Positions 8,171 through 16,326 of a stretch of DNA of 64,000 nt are shown here, one piece after another. The notes beneath the pieces are model-generated. The model did not search any database. It saw only the letters and a program-made list of their open reading frames with translations, and was not told where the DNA came from. This stretch comes from a bacterium (lineage in GTDB: Bacteria; UBP6; JAFGXH01): NCBI GenBank assembly GCA_027064085.1, contig JAMOQH010000141.1, positions 1-64,000 of the forward strand, read 5' to 3'. Position 1 is the first letter of the stretch. The number at the start of each line of letters is the position of its first letter. The translations under genes were made by a program, and so were the position numbers.

Positions 8171-9991
8171 TTATTCAACAGTAACTGATTTTGCTAAATT
8201 TCTTGGTTGATCAACATCAGTTCCTTTAATATCTGCAACAAAATATGAAAATAATTGCATAGGTATAACATTTAAAAAAGGCTCTAAAAGATTAAGTGTT
8301 TTAGGAACAAATATAACATCATCACAAAAATCTTTAATCTCTTTATTTCCCTCCGTTGCAATCGCAATAACTTTACCTTTTCTAGCTTTTATTTCTTGTA
8401 GGTTACTTAATACTTTATCATAGTTATTTCCATCTGTTACAATAATAAAAGTAGGCATATTCTCATCAATTAATGCAATTGGACCATGTTTCATTTCTCC
8501 TGCTGGATATGCTTCTGCATGAATATATGAAATTTCCTTTAACTTTAAAGCACCTTCTAATGCTATGGGAAAATTTAATCCTCTTCCTAAATATAAAAAA
8601 TCAGAATATAGATGATATTTTTGTGACAATGTAAAAATATATTCAGAAGTCTTCAATATTTTATTTATATTTTCAGGTAATAACAATGCACCCTCAAGTA
8701 TTTTTTTATCTAAAACACTAGTTTTTACTTTTTTAAAATATAAAGCTAACAATAAAATCACTGACATCTGTGTTGTAAATGCTTTTGTTGATGCAACACC
8801 TATTTCAGGTCCAGCATAAGTATACAGAACAGCATCAGATTCTCTAGGAATAGAAGAGTTAAATACATTGCAAATAGATAATATTTTACTGTCTTCTTTT
8901 TTAGCCATTTTTACAGCAGCTAAGGTATCAGCCGTCTCTCCTGATTGAGAAATTGGAATTACTAAAGTATTTTTGTCTAAAATAGGATTTCTATATCTAT
9001 ATTCAGAGGCATAATCAACTTCTACAGGAATTCGGGCAATTGATTCAATTAAATACTTCCCGATTAATCCAGAATGCCATGATGTTCCACAAGCAGTTAT
9101 AACTATTTTCTGTAAATCATTTTTAATAAAACTATCAAGATTAGAAATATCTAAATCTAACTCATCTCCACCTTTTAAAATTCTCCCCCTAAAAGTATCC
9201 GCAACTGAACGGGATTGTTCATTTATTTCTTTGAGCATAAAATGCTTATATTCCCCTTTTTCTGCCATTAGAGGGGATATGTTTAATGTTTTAATATTGT
9301 ATTCTTTAGGAGATAATTCAAAATCTGTTATTTTCATATCAGACTTGGTTATTATAACCAAGTCCCCATCATTTAAATAAATAAATTTATTTGTATAAGA
9401 TAAAATTGCAGGCACATCACTTGCAACATAAGTACCCTCATCTGATAAACCTATAATCATTGGGCTATCTTTTTTAAACGCAATTAACTTTTCTTCTAGT
9501 TTACTTATAACAAGTACCGCATAAGCTCCTTCAAGTTTTTTGATTGTTTTAATTACAGCATTTTCAAAATTTAAGTTTTTTTTATAATAATACTCTATTA
9601 AATGAACTATCATTTCACTGTCTGTATCACTAGATATTTTTGTTCCATTTTCTATCATAAATGATTTTAGTTCTCTGTAATTTTCAATTATACCATTGTG
9701 AACGATTACAAAATTTTCTGAATTATGAGGATGTGCATTTTTTTCAGAAGGAATACCATGAGTTGCCCAACGAGTATGTGCAATACCAATACTACCCTCT
9801 ACATTCTTTACTGAATAAATTACTTTTTTTAAATTTCTTAATTTACCATTTGCTCTATATCTTGTAATAATACCTTTGTTTAATAAAGCTATTCCGGCAC
9901 TATCATAACCCCTATATTCTAATTTTGTTAAACCATCTAAAAGTATATCACTACAATCATTATTCCCAATATAACCAACTATTCCACACAT
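8171..9991 (-). CDS. glmS: Glutamine-fructose-6-phosphate aminotransferase (isomerizing)
   Basis: Makes glucosamine-6-phosphate from fructose-6-phosphate and glutamine, the first step to UDP-GlcNAc for peptidoglycan and LPS. N-terminal glutaminase domain with the catalytic Cys2 (MCGIVGYIG), THTRWATHG-type motif (HTRWATHGIPS) and GIIENY. Two SIS domains follow (CGTSWHSG, SQSGETADTL, GVASTKAFTTQ). The C-terminus DQPRNLAKSVTVE is canonical. 606 aa is the normal length. The promoter at 10021-10050 leaves a leader of only about 20 bases, so there is no room for a glmS ribozyme. Its neighbour rapZ is a known glmS regulator in enterics. Confidence 0.97.
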   Translation of the reverse strand: MCGIVGYIGNNDCSDILLDGLTKLEYRGYDSAGIALLNKGIITRYRANGKLRNLKKVIYSVKNVEGSIGIAHTRWATHGIPSEKNAHPHNSENFVIVHNGIIENYRELKSFMIENGTKISSDTDSEMIVHLIEYYYKKNLNFENAVIKTIKKLEGAYAVLVISKLEEKLIAFKKDSPMIIGLSDEGTYVASDVPAILSYTNKFIYLNDGDLVIITKSDMKITDFELSPKEYNIKTLNISPLMAEKGEYKHFMLKEINEQSRSVADTFRGRILKGGDELDLDISNLDSFIKNDLQKIVITACGTSWHSGLIGKYLIESIARIPVEVDYASEYRYRNPILDKNTLVIPISQSGETADTLAAVKMAKKEDSKILSICNVFNSSIPRESDAVLYTYAGPEIGVASTKAFTTQMSVILLLALYFKKVKTSVLDKKILEGALLLPENINKILKTSEYIFTLSQKYHLYSDFLYLGRGLNFPIALEGALKLKEISYIHAEAYPAGEMKHGPIALIDENMPTFIIVTDGNNYDKVLSNLQEIKARKGKVIAIATEGNKEIKDFCDDVIFVPKTLNLLEPFLNVIPMQLFSYFVADIKGTDVDQPRNLAKSVTVE

Positions 9992-10020
9992 TTTAATCCC
10001 ATAAAAATCAATAAAAAGAT

Positions 10021-10050
10021 ATTATAATGTTGATTGTTATTAAATGTCAA
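10021..10050 (-). promoter_or_regulatory. Sigma-70-type promoter of glmS
   Basis: On the minus strand TTGACA (10050-10045) is followed after 18 bases by TATAAT (10026-10021). Both hexamers match consensus exactly. The predicted start of transcription is about 20 bases before the glmS ATG. Confidence 0.75.
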
Positions 10051-10060
10051 GAAAGGCTTT

Positions 10061-11815
10061 CTATTTTGCGTCATCAATCCATTTTCTTACTTTTGATGCT
10101 CTTCCATACTTAGGATCGAGCCTTAAAAACTTTTTAAAATATTTAACAGCAGATTTAGGTTTTCCTAATTGATTTTTATATATCATACCTGTAGTTAAAT
10201 ACGGAGGTGCATATAAAGGATCTGCTTTCATTGCTGCTTTTAATTTCTTTAATGCAGTTGATGGTTTAGTTGTGGCTAAATTTCGTCCTTCACTAAAAAG
10301 AGCTTTTGCAAGACCGGTATTCCTTTTACTTATAGCTCTTTTCTTTTTAATTACTCTTTTTGTATTTTTTTTATTTCTTGTGTTTTTGTCAATAAAATTT
10401 AAGCGTTTTATTACAAGTTCACTGTTTTCATTAATTTCATTCGCAGCAGTCAAATACTGTCTTGCCAAAGCATAATTCTTTTCAGCTATTTTTTTATCCG
10501 TTAATTTAATAATCTTTTCAAAATAATTAGTTTTTTTCTTTTCATATTTTTTACTATATGTTGTATGTTTAGGTATTGTTTTAAACTTTTCTATAGATTT
10601 AAGATATTTCTTATTATTAAATAATTTTGTCGCATCTATGTAAAGCTTCTTGTTTTTTAATTCTTTTTGAATTAATTTCATATCTGCTTTCGCACTTTTA
10701 TTATTTGGACTTTTTTTGAGAATTTGCTTATAAATCCCGTTTGCCTTTTCCCAATTTTCATCTTTTATCAACTGTTTTCCATTTGAAAGCAAGCCCATTA
10801 GCTCTGGTGAGATATCATTGCTGTCATTGCTGTCATTTTCTATTTTTTTATTTTTTGGTAATTTTTTATTTTCAGCAGTATCATTTTTTAATTTTTTATT
10901 GCTATTATCAGTAGTAATATTTTCTTTATTCGTATTATTATCTTCATCTGTTTTATTAGATGGATTAAAAACAAAAAATAATATAATTGCTAATAACAAT
11001 ACTCCTCCAATAATTGCAAATAGCTTATTGTTATTTTCTGCTCCTGACTTTGATTTATAAATATACTTAGAATTTTTATCACAATATCTAAAATTAATTG
11101 AAGACATTGAAATAATATCTGATTCTCTTAATTCTAAAATAGTATAAGGATCTCCATTTATTTTTAATCTACTTTTATTAGCTATATCTTTAATTTTAAC
11201 ACTGTTTTCATTGCATATTATTTTAGCTTCAATATCAGCAAGAGATTTATTTGTAACAACGATATCAGCTTCGGGACTTTTACCTATAGTCATAACAGAT
11301 TTTAAGATGTCAAATGATGTTCCAGCTAAATTAGAATCAAGAAAAACTATTTTATTGTATGGTGGTTTTAATGGATAAGAAACATCAAGCCCCTTTTCTA
11401 TGGAATCACCATCTTCCGTTTTATTACCGGTTATTTCACTTACAGGAACAGGTTTTATTTTTTTATCATTTCTAGCTTTATCTGAATTGTCGTCTTTTAT
11501 TAAAACAGTTTCATCATTATCTTCATTTTCATTAATTATAGTAATCAGATAATCACCTATTTTTATTTCATCACCATTGTTTAATTGAACTTGTCCTTCT
11601 ATTTTTTCTTCGTTTAAAAATGTTCCTACATAGGATTTTGTATCTTCTAGAAAAATAAGATTATTAGATTTTGTTAGTCTAGCATGCTTTCTTGATACAT
11701 TTTGCTCTGTTAATCTAATTGTATTTCCTTCTTCTCTACCAATCGTTATTTCTTGCCTATAAAAAGCAATCACAGTTTTATTAGACTCATCATCTTTAAT
11801 AACAAGCTTATACAT
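10061..11815 (-). CDS. Double FHA-domain, TPR membrane protein
   Basis: The N-terminal FHA domain (residues ~20-90) has the full motif set: TIGREEGNTIRL, SRKHARL, and GTFLN before an IKIGD turn, as in phosphothreonine-binding FHA domains. A second, degenerate FHA-like domain spans about 155-240 (MTIGKSPEADIVV) but lacks the Ser-x-x-His, so it probably does not bind phosphothreonine. A single membrane segment lies near 262-283, followed by a Lys/Asn-rich linker and TPR-like helices to the C-terminus (KANGIYKQILKKSPNNKSAK, PLYAPPYLTTGMIYKNQLGK). FHA domains should face the cytoplasm and the TPRs the periplasm. A Ser/Thr kinase at 50842 could supply phosphorylated partners; this is inference. 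It is divergent from the flgL remnant to its right. Confidence 0.8.
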   Translation of the reverse strand: MYKLVIKDDESNKTVIAFYRQEITIGREEGNTIRLTEQNVSRKHARLTKSNNLIFLEDTKSYVGTFLNEEKIEGQVQLNNGDEIKIGDYLITIINENEDNDETVLIKDDNSDKARNDKKIKPVPVSEITGNKTEDGDSIEKGLDVSYPLKPPYNKIVFLDSNLAGTSFDILKSVMTIGKSPEADIVVTNKSLADIEAKIICNENSVKIKDIANKSRLKINGDPYTILELRESDIISMSSINFRYCDKNSKYIYKSKSGAENNNKLFAIIGGVLLLAIILFFVFNPSNKTDEDNNTNKENITTDNSNKKLKNDTAENKKLPKNKKIENDSNDSNDISPELMGLLSNGKQLIKDENWEKANGIYKQILKKSPNNKSAKADMKLIQKELKNKKLYIDATKLFNNKKYLKSIEKFKTIPKHTTYSKKYEKKKTNYFEKIIKLTDKKIAEKNYALARQYLTAANEINENSELVIKRLNFIDKNTRNKKNTKRVIKKKRAISKRNTGLAKALFSEGRNLATTKPSTALKKLKAAMKADPLYAPPYLTTGMIYKNQLGKPKSAVKYFKKFLRLDPKYGRASKVRKWIDDAK

Positions 11816-11885
11816 TCGCTACCCCAATAATCTTCAATTTGTATTCTATCATAATTTATTTTACTTAATCAAGAATTAAAAAAAT

Positions 11886-12068
11886 AATTGCTATAAAATC
11901 ACATTATTTAAGTGATTTACATTATAGACGATTAAATTATTACTAGTGAGAGGTAATTATAAGAATATCACAGCAAATGTTAATAGGAAATTTAACTAAC
12001 AGGATTCACAACAACCAAGATAGCTATTTATCTTCGCAAGAGAAGCTTTCTATAGGAAAAAAAGTTAA
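11886..12068 (+). pseudogene. Dead duplicate of the flgL promoter and 5' end
   Basis: This stretch matches 16255-16437 almost base for base: upstream region, sigma-28-like promoter, GAGG ribosome site and the first ~36 codons of flgL. The start ATG is changed to ATA at 11959-11961. The frame stays open (SQQMLIGNLTNR, then DSYLSSQEKLS) and runs past the homology to a TAA near 12115, overlapping the convergent lipoprotein gene. It is therefore a truncated copy, not a functional hook-associated protein. Confidence 0.85.
11908..11934 (+). promoter_or_regulatory. Duplicated sigma-28-like promoter (remnant)
   Basis: TTAAGTGA, 11 bases, GACGATTA: the same layout as the promoter of the intact flgL, with one change in the -35 box. 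It may still be active and would then transcribe across the convergent 107-aa lipoprotein gene. Confidence 0.45.
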
Positions 12069-12086
12069 GAAAAAACTAGTGAAAAG

Positions 12087-12410
12087 TTACAATACAGTTA
12101 CTTTTCCAACATTATAATCACTAATTAAATCATCAAAAATAGACTCCTTATAGCTATTTGCAATATTCAACAAATCCTTTACTGAATTATCATCTAGTTT
12201 AGCTTCTAATCTCATTGTATTAGAAGTATTTTCCACTCTTATAAAATTATCACCATATTCAACACTATATTCTATAAAATTATTATCAATAAAAGAATTA
12301 TCTTTATAGTCTCTGTTGTCTTTACAAGCTTGCTCTTCAACTTTTTCGTGAGTACTAGAACAACTAATAAAAATTGTAAAAATAAAAATTGATAAAATTA
12401 AAAGTTTCAT
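12087..12410 (-). CDS. Short lipoprotein sharing its head with the neighbouring 401-aa lipoprotein
   Basis: A 107-aa protein with a lipoprotein signal (MKLLILSIFIFTIFISCSS, lipidated Cys at 17). The first 34 residues are the same as in the 401-aa lipoprotein encoded at 12569-13774, including ACKDNRD; after that the sequence is unrelated (YKDNSFIDNNFIEYSVEYG). The DNA identity covers 150 bases including the ribosome-binding site and flanking DNA. The body has beta-strand-like segments but no recognised domain. The junction falls inside a C-x(4)-D-C motif, so the tail was probably joined to the head by recombination. It could be a functional small lipoprotein or the truncated remains of one. 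Confidence 0.6.
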   Translation of the reverse strand: MKLLILSIFIFTIFISCSSTHEKVEEQACKDNRDYKDNSFIDNNFIEYSVEYGDNFIRVENTSNTMRLEAKLDDNSVKDLLNIANSYKESIFDDLISDYNVGKVTVL

Positions 12411-12459
12411 TATTTCTCCTAACTAATAATTAATAAATTCAGGATATGATTCAAGAATT
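12310..12459. repeat. 150-bp block duplicated at 13674-13823
   Basis: It contains the head of the lipoprotein gene, its AGGAGA ribosome site and the last ~10 codons of the 690-aa gene that normally lies upstream. Only one base difference is visible near the right end (ATATG versus ACATG). The copy at 13674-13823 is in its full genomic context, so 12310-12459 is the derived or decayed copy. Confidence 0.85.
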
Positions 12460-12464
12460 ATTCC

Positions 12465-12492
12465 TATCAGAATTTAAGATTTTAGTCAAGAA
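12465..12492. repeat. 28-bp block duplicated at 16098-16125
   Basis: TATCAGAATTT-AGATTTTAGTC and flanks match the spacer upstream of the intact flgL, with one mismatch. Together with the preceding 150-bp block and the flgL fragment it shows that a whole unit (lipoprotein, 690-aa gene, spacer, flgL start) was once duplicated here and then mostly deleted. Confidence 0.65.
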
Positions 12493-12568
12493 ATTAAATA
12501 AAGAAAGTGTATTTTTTGTAAAAAACATTCAGTTAAATTATTGAGATTTGATTAAATTGTTTTACTAG

Positions 12569-13774
12569 TTAAAACTTTTTAACTGGCTCTTTAACTTTAT
12601 AGCTTTCACCTCTAAATTGCTCAATACTATAATCATCTAAAAAGAATATTAACCCTGGAATAATTTCAATACTATTACTGTCTTTATTATAAAATGATTT
12701 GAAAATATATGGCATATCTGAATATAGCCATTGAACTTCTTCTGTTTTTTTATCATAACGAACAAGATGAACCTCATCTAATGTATAATTGTACATAAAC
12801 ATGAATAAGTTATCCTTATTATCAGAAAAACCTCCATAAACTGCTTTATAGTTTACTGATGGATTAATTGCTTTATAAGCTTTTATTGAAACTTCTTTAG
12901 TAAGCAATGTTTTTAAATCTATCTCAAGTACATTATCACTATCAACTTGAGATTCAGGAATTCTAGCATATAATAAATCAGTATCCATAAATGATATAGG
13001 TGACCAGCCACCATGAGCACTCATTCCAGAAAGGATCTCCTTTATACTGTCATCATTGGGATTAATTTCAAAAATATAAACATCTTCATCATCACCTTCG
13101 GTATAAATTTTACCATTTAAATTATAATGTAAGTAAGAAATAATAGAAGGAATACAAATCAAACTTTCTTTATTATCTTTAGGATTATACACAGATACTT
13201 TAGTTCCTAAAACTTTAGGATAATCTTTATGAGTACAAGCTTTATTAGTAACAGAATAAACTTTTCCATTGTCAGCAATTGCCCCTATTTTAGCATTAGC
13301 GTAAGTTGCTGTAACTTGTTTTATCATACCAGTTTTAGGGTCTATCTCCATTAAACCATATTTTTCATCATTATTGTAATCATCTAATTTATTATAGAAA
13401 TAAAATTTCTTATTATAGCTATTTTTTAAAATAGGAGAATTAGGAGTAAATGGAAAGGATATAGGCTTTATGTAGTGCTTATTCTTAAGCCCTACTACTC
13501 TTATTTCTCTGCCTTCATGGTTGTCATTATTATCATAATCTATATATTTATTAACAAAGAGATATGGTAATTGTATGTCATCAAATTTTTCTGATTGATA
13601 AGACCAATTAGGAGTAACAATAACTGTTTCGCACTTTTTAGTCTCCAGATTACATATTTCATCTATTTTACAATCTCTGTTGTCTTTACAAGCTTGCTCT
13701 TCAACTTTTTCGTGAGTACTAGAACAACTAATAAAAATTGTAAAAATAAAAATTGATAAAATTAAAAGTTTCAT
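12569..13774 (-). CDS. Cys-motif lipoprotein with propeller-like body
   Basis: Lipoprotein signal with FISCSS lipobox, then a Cys-rich stretch CKDNRDCKIDEICNLETKKC of the same style as the big 815-aa lipoprotein in this window. The remaining ~350 residues contain repeating beta-strand segments with phrases such as YGLMEIDPKTGMIKQVT, VSVYNPKDNKESLICI and VHLVRYDKKTEEVQWLY, which suggest a beta-propeller; no named family is recognised. It starts 12 bp after the stop of the 690-aa gene and is preceded by AGGAGA, so the two form an operon. It is probably anchored in the outer membrane and exposed to the periplasm or surface. The first 34 residues are duplicated in the 107-aa gene downstream. Confidence 0.6.
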   Translation of the reverse strand: MKLLILSIFIFTIFISCSSTHEKVEEQACKDNRDCKIDEICNLETKKCETVIVTPNWSYQSEKFDDIQLPYLFVNKYIDYDNNDNHEGREIRVVGLKNKHYIKPISFPFTPNSPILKNSYNKKFYFYNKLDDYNNDEKYGLMEIDPKTGMIKQVTATYANAKIGAIADNGKVYSVTNKACTHKDYPKVLGTKVSVYNPKDNKESLICIPSIISYLHYNLNGKIYTEGDDEDVYIFEINPNDDSIKEILSGMSAHGGWSPISFMDTDLLYARIPESQVDSDNVLEIDLKTLLTKEVSIKAYKAINPSVNYKAVYGGFSDNKDNLFMFMYNYTLDEVHLVRYDKKTEEVQWLYSDMPYIFKSFYNKDSNSIEIIPGLIFFLDDYSIEQFRGESYKVKEPVKKF

Positions 13775-13786
13775 TATTTCTCCTAA

Positions 13787-15859
13787 CTAATAATTAATAA
13801 ATTCAGGACATGATTCAAGAATTTTCTTACCTAAGCGATAGCATCTTTTACACTCATCAGGCTCATAATTATTAAAGTCAGATGAATACCACATTAAATT
13901 ATCTATCTTGACTTGATATGTAAAAGAATCATTTGTAAAATCCATATTTAAAATAGAAGTATTAATAGGCGCTGCTATTCTGTATTTACAAATATCTTCA
14001 CTATCAAAATCAGTAACACATTCATTATGAAATTTTTTTGAAATATCTTTATATCCGACATTGTCTTCTGTATAATAACAAGTTAAATCTTTTTGAAGTA
14101 ACCATGGATTTAAATTTTCATTTAAAATTATGAATGCAATCACAGCTAAACACTTTTCAGTATATTGATTTGAATACTCAATATTCTTGCATTTAAGTAA
14201 ATCAGGTATTGCAATTTCTCTCTCGTCAATAAGCTTATCTACATTTATCCAAGCTTCTTCATTATTATAAACATCTCTTGCAACATCTTTTACTGTTTCT
14301 CTAAAAACACCACATTGATAATAAGATCTATCATCAACATGCCTAATTATTTCTCTGGCTATATAATATTCTGTATCTAAGTCTAAAGAAATTCCAGCAT
14401 ATTTACATTTTCCAAGAAGCGAATTCTTTTCTTCTCTATAATCCCAATAATCTAATTCTATAGTCTTAGATGATTCTATAATATTATCAGGAGTAACAAA
14501 GCTTACTCCTGATAAATAAGAATCTAAATCAATTCCTGCTACAATTTTATATGCTTCCCAAGTAACTCTTGAACAATATGTATGCCCTGGAAGAAACATC
14601 CCATAGGGCATACCTTCCGTACTTTCTGCAAATGATACTACTGCTCTAATTTCATCATCAGAAAGATATTGATACTCTGTTCCATCTAAAATATCTAAAA
14701 TTCCAGCAGGTTCAACAACCCTACTTCTCACCATATCCCAAGGTTCTGGCTCATTAAAAAGTTTATATTCATCACTTCCAGGAACTTCATGCTTAATATA
14801 TGTATATTGATATTTTGAGCGTTGTTCATATCCTGCACCTACAGGCTTTTTTCTGTCAGCAGAAAAAAATACTTGTTCTGTAGGGTCAATCTTATATCCT
14901 TCTTCTAAATTAACATAAGGATCTTTAACTGTTAATGTTGTATGATTATAATATCCTCTAAGCCACTCATCTAAATCTTTATACCATATTCCATCGTGGT
15001 CTAATTCTATACTTAATATATCACCTTTTTTAAAATGATTAAAAAAGTTTTGATTAGTAGTATAGCTTAATTCTTTTAAAGCTCTTTCGGGAAGTAAAAA
15101 AGAGCCTAGTTCTTGTTCTGTTCCAAATGAAGAAGCATAATTAATTAATATCTCATGTTCAAGTTCATATTCAGAAGAGCTTGAAATAATATTTTTTTCC
15201 ATAAGTTCTAAATCTAAGTTTAGAACCCCCATATATTCTTCATATTTTATTAAATCTTTTTCTTTAAAATCTCTTTCCCATCTATTTTTAATAACAGAAA
15301 TTGCTTTATTTTGAACATAAAGAAGCAAATCTTCATAAGTTTTAAAACCATAATCCCCAATATTAGTAAAAAAGCTATCCTTAACTTCTTTAAAATATTC
15401 TTTATAATCATTTATTGTATCTTTAGATTCAAAAATTATTTCTTGTAATTTACCTTTTTCAAGATTATTAAAGGTAATAATTTCATCTTGAGTTTTAATC
15501 ACTTTAGATATAACAAACATTATACTTCTAAACTTATTAGACATTTTTTGTTTGAATACTAATAATTTAATTGCTTTTAAATCATAAGCATATAATTCTT
15601 CAGAAGTATCAAAAATCAAATAATTATATGATAGATACTCAATATAATTATCCAAGTCATTTATATTCATACCAACTTTGTTTAATAATTTAGTAAATTC
15701 AATAGTATTATCTTCTGAGATTTTATAGTAATCACTAAATTTTTCAACCGTTTTAAGGGGTGAGGCAATTTTAAAATTTAACTCATCAAACTGTTCTTTA
15801 GTCATTCCCCAAATAGGTATTGCCATAAATAATACCACTAAAATTAAAATATTCTTCAT
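13787..15859 (-). CDS. Secreted protein with permuted papain-like (YiiX/NlpC-P60-like) domain
   Basis: 690 aa with a Sec signal peptide (MKNILILVVLFMAIPIWG). The first ~260 residues are helical and unassigned. A domain from about 270 to 460 has the order expected for permuted NlpC/P60 (YiiX-type) cysteine hydrolases: KKGDILSIEL, then YYNHTTLTV with His306 (like the family's S/N-H-[VT] motif), and later HTYCSRVTWEAY with Cys429 (like F/Y-C-S-E-L-V). These enzymes act on amide or lipid-acyl bonds, often at the cell wall. The C-terminal ~200 residues are rich in Cys and unassigned. AGGA precedes the ATG. It is transcribed away from flgL, and a heptamer repeat array sits 115 bp upstream. The fold assignment is by motif only. 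Confidence 0.6.
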   Translation of the reverse strand: MKNILILVVLFMAIPIWGMTKEQFDELNFKIASPLKTVEKFSDYYKISEDNTIEFTKLLNKVGMNINDLDNYIEYLSYNYLIFDTSEELYAYDLKAIKLLVFKQKMSNKFRSIMFVISKVIKTQDEIITFNNLEKGKLQEIIFESKDTINDYKEYFKEVKDSFFTNIGDYGFKTYEDLLLYVQNKAISVIKNRWERDFKEKDLIKYEEYMGVLNLDLELMEKNIISSSSEYELEHEILINYASSFGTEQELGSFLLPERALKELSYTTNQNFFNHFKKGDILSIELDHDGIWYKDLDEWLRGYYNHTTLTVKDPYVNLEEGYKIDPTEQVFFSADRKKPVGAGYEQRSKYQYTYIKHEVPGSDEYKLFNEPEPWDMVRSRVVEPAGILDILDGTEYQYLSDDEIRAVVSFAESTEGMPYGMFLPGHTYCSRVTWEAYKIVAGIDLDSYLSGVSFVTPDNIIESSKTIELDYWDYREEKNSLLGKCKYAGISLDLDTEYYIAREIIRHVDDRSYYQCGVFRETVKDVARDVYNNEEAWINVDKLIDEREIAIPDLLKCKNIEYSNQYTEKCLAVIAFIILNENLNPWLLQKDLTCYYTEDNVGYKDISKKFHNECVTDFDSEDICKYRIAAPINTSILNMDFTNDSFTYQVKIDNLMWYSSDFNNYEPDECKRCYRLGKKILESCPEFINY

Positions 15860-15973
15860 TTTTTCCTTTTTTATAAATAATAATTAAAAATTTAAATCTT
15901 TCTATCGTTTTTAAAATATTATTCATAATCAGGAGACCTCTTCCTTAAAGAAATAAAAACAAGCTTTTTACGC

Positions 15974-16067
15974 CTTGTTTCTTGTTTCTTGTTTCTTGTT
16001 TCTTGTTTCTTGTTTCTTGTTTCTTGTTTCTTGTTTCTTGTTTCTTGTTTCTTGTTTCTTGTTTCTT
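15974..16067. repeat. Heptamer array (CTTGTTT), about 13 copies
   Basis: Ninety-four bases of unbroken CTTGTTT repeats with no visible mismatch. Just to the left AAACAAG at about 15958 is the reverse complement of the unit and can pair with the first copy. The array lies between divergent genes: about 115 bp upstream of the 690-aa gene and about 200 bp upstream of the flgL promoter. Arrays of this kind change copy number by slippage and can alter promoter activity. Confidence 0.95.
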
Positions 16068-16275
16068 CAAAATATTCTCTCTACTAATAAAAAACTTTAT
16101 CAGAATTTCAGATTTTAGTCAAGAAGTTTTACAAAAATATTTTTATCAATAAAATCAATACATTACAGTAAATTAGCCCTAGTGAAACTATAGAGTTTTA
16201 ACAGACTGATTTTACATTATATTATGATATGAAACCATATAAATCCCCATAATAATTACCATAAAATCACATTAT

Positions 16276-16302
16276 TTAAGTAATTTACATTATAGACGAT
16301 TA
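16276..16302 (+). promoter_or_regulatory. Sigma-28 (FliA)-like promoter of flgL
   Basis: TTAAGTAA, 11 bases, GACGATTA. Compared with the FliA consensus TAAAGTTT-N11-GCCGATAA this matches 5 of 8 and 6 of 8 positions with the exact spacer. Late flagellar genes such as flgL are usual FliA targets. The element is conserved in the dead copy at 11908-11934. Confidence 0.6.
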
Positions 16303-16326
16303 AATTATTACTGATGAGAGGTAATT

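Noticed and set aside
9992-10060. glmS ribozyme or riboswitch
   Set aside because: The promoter boxes leave about 20 bases of leader before the glmS start; there is no room for a ribozyme fold.
15974-16067. CRISPR array
   Set aside because: The repeat unit is only 7 bases, without spacers and without cas genes nearby. It is a simple tandem array.
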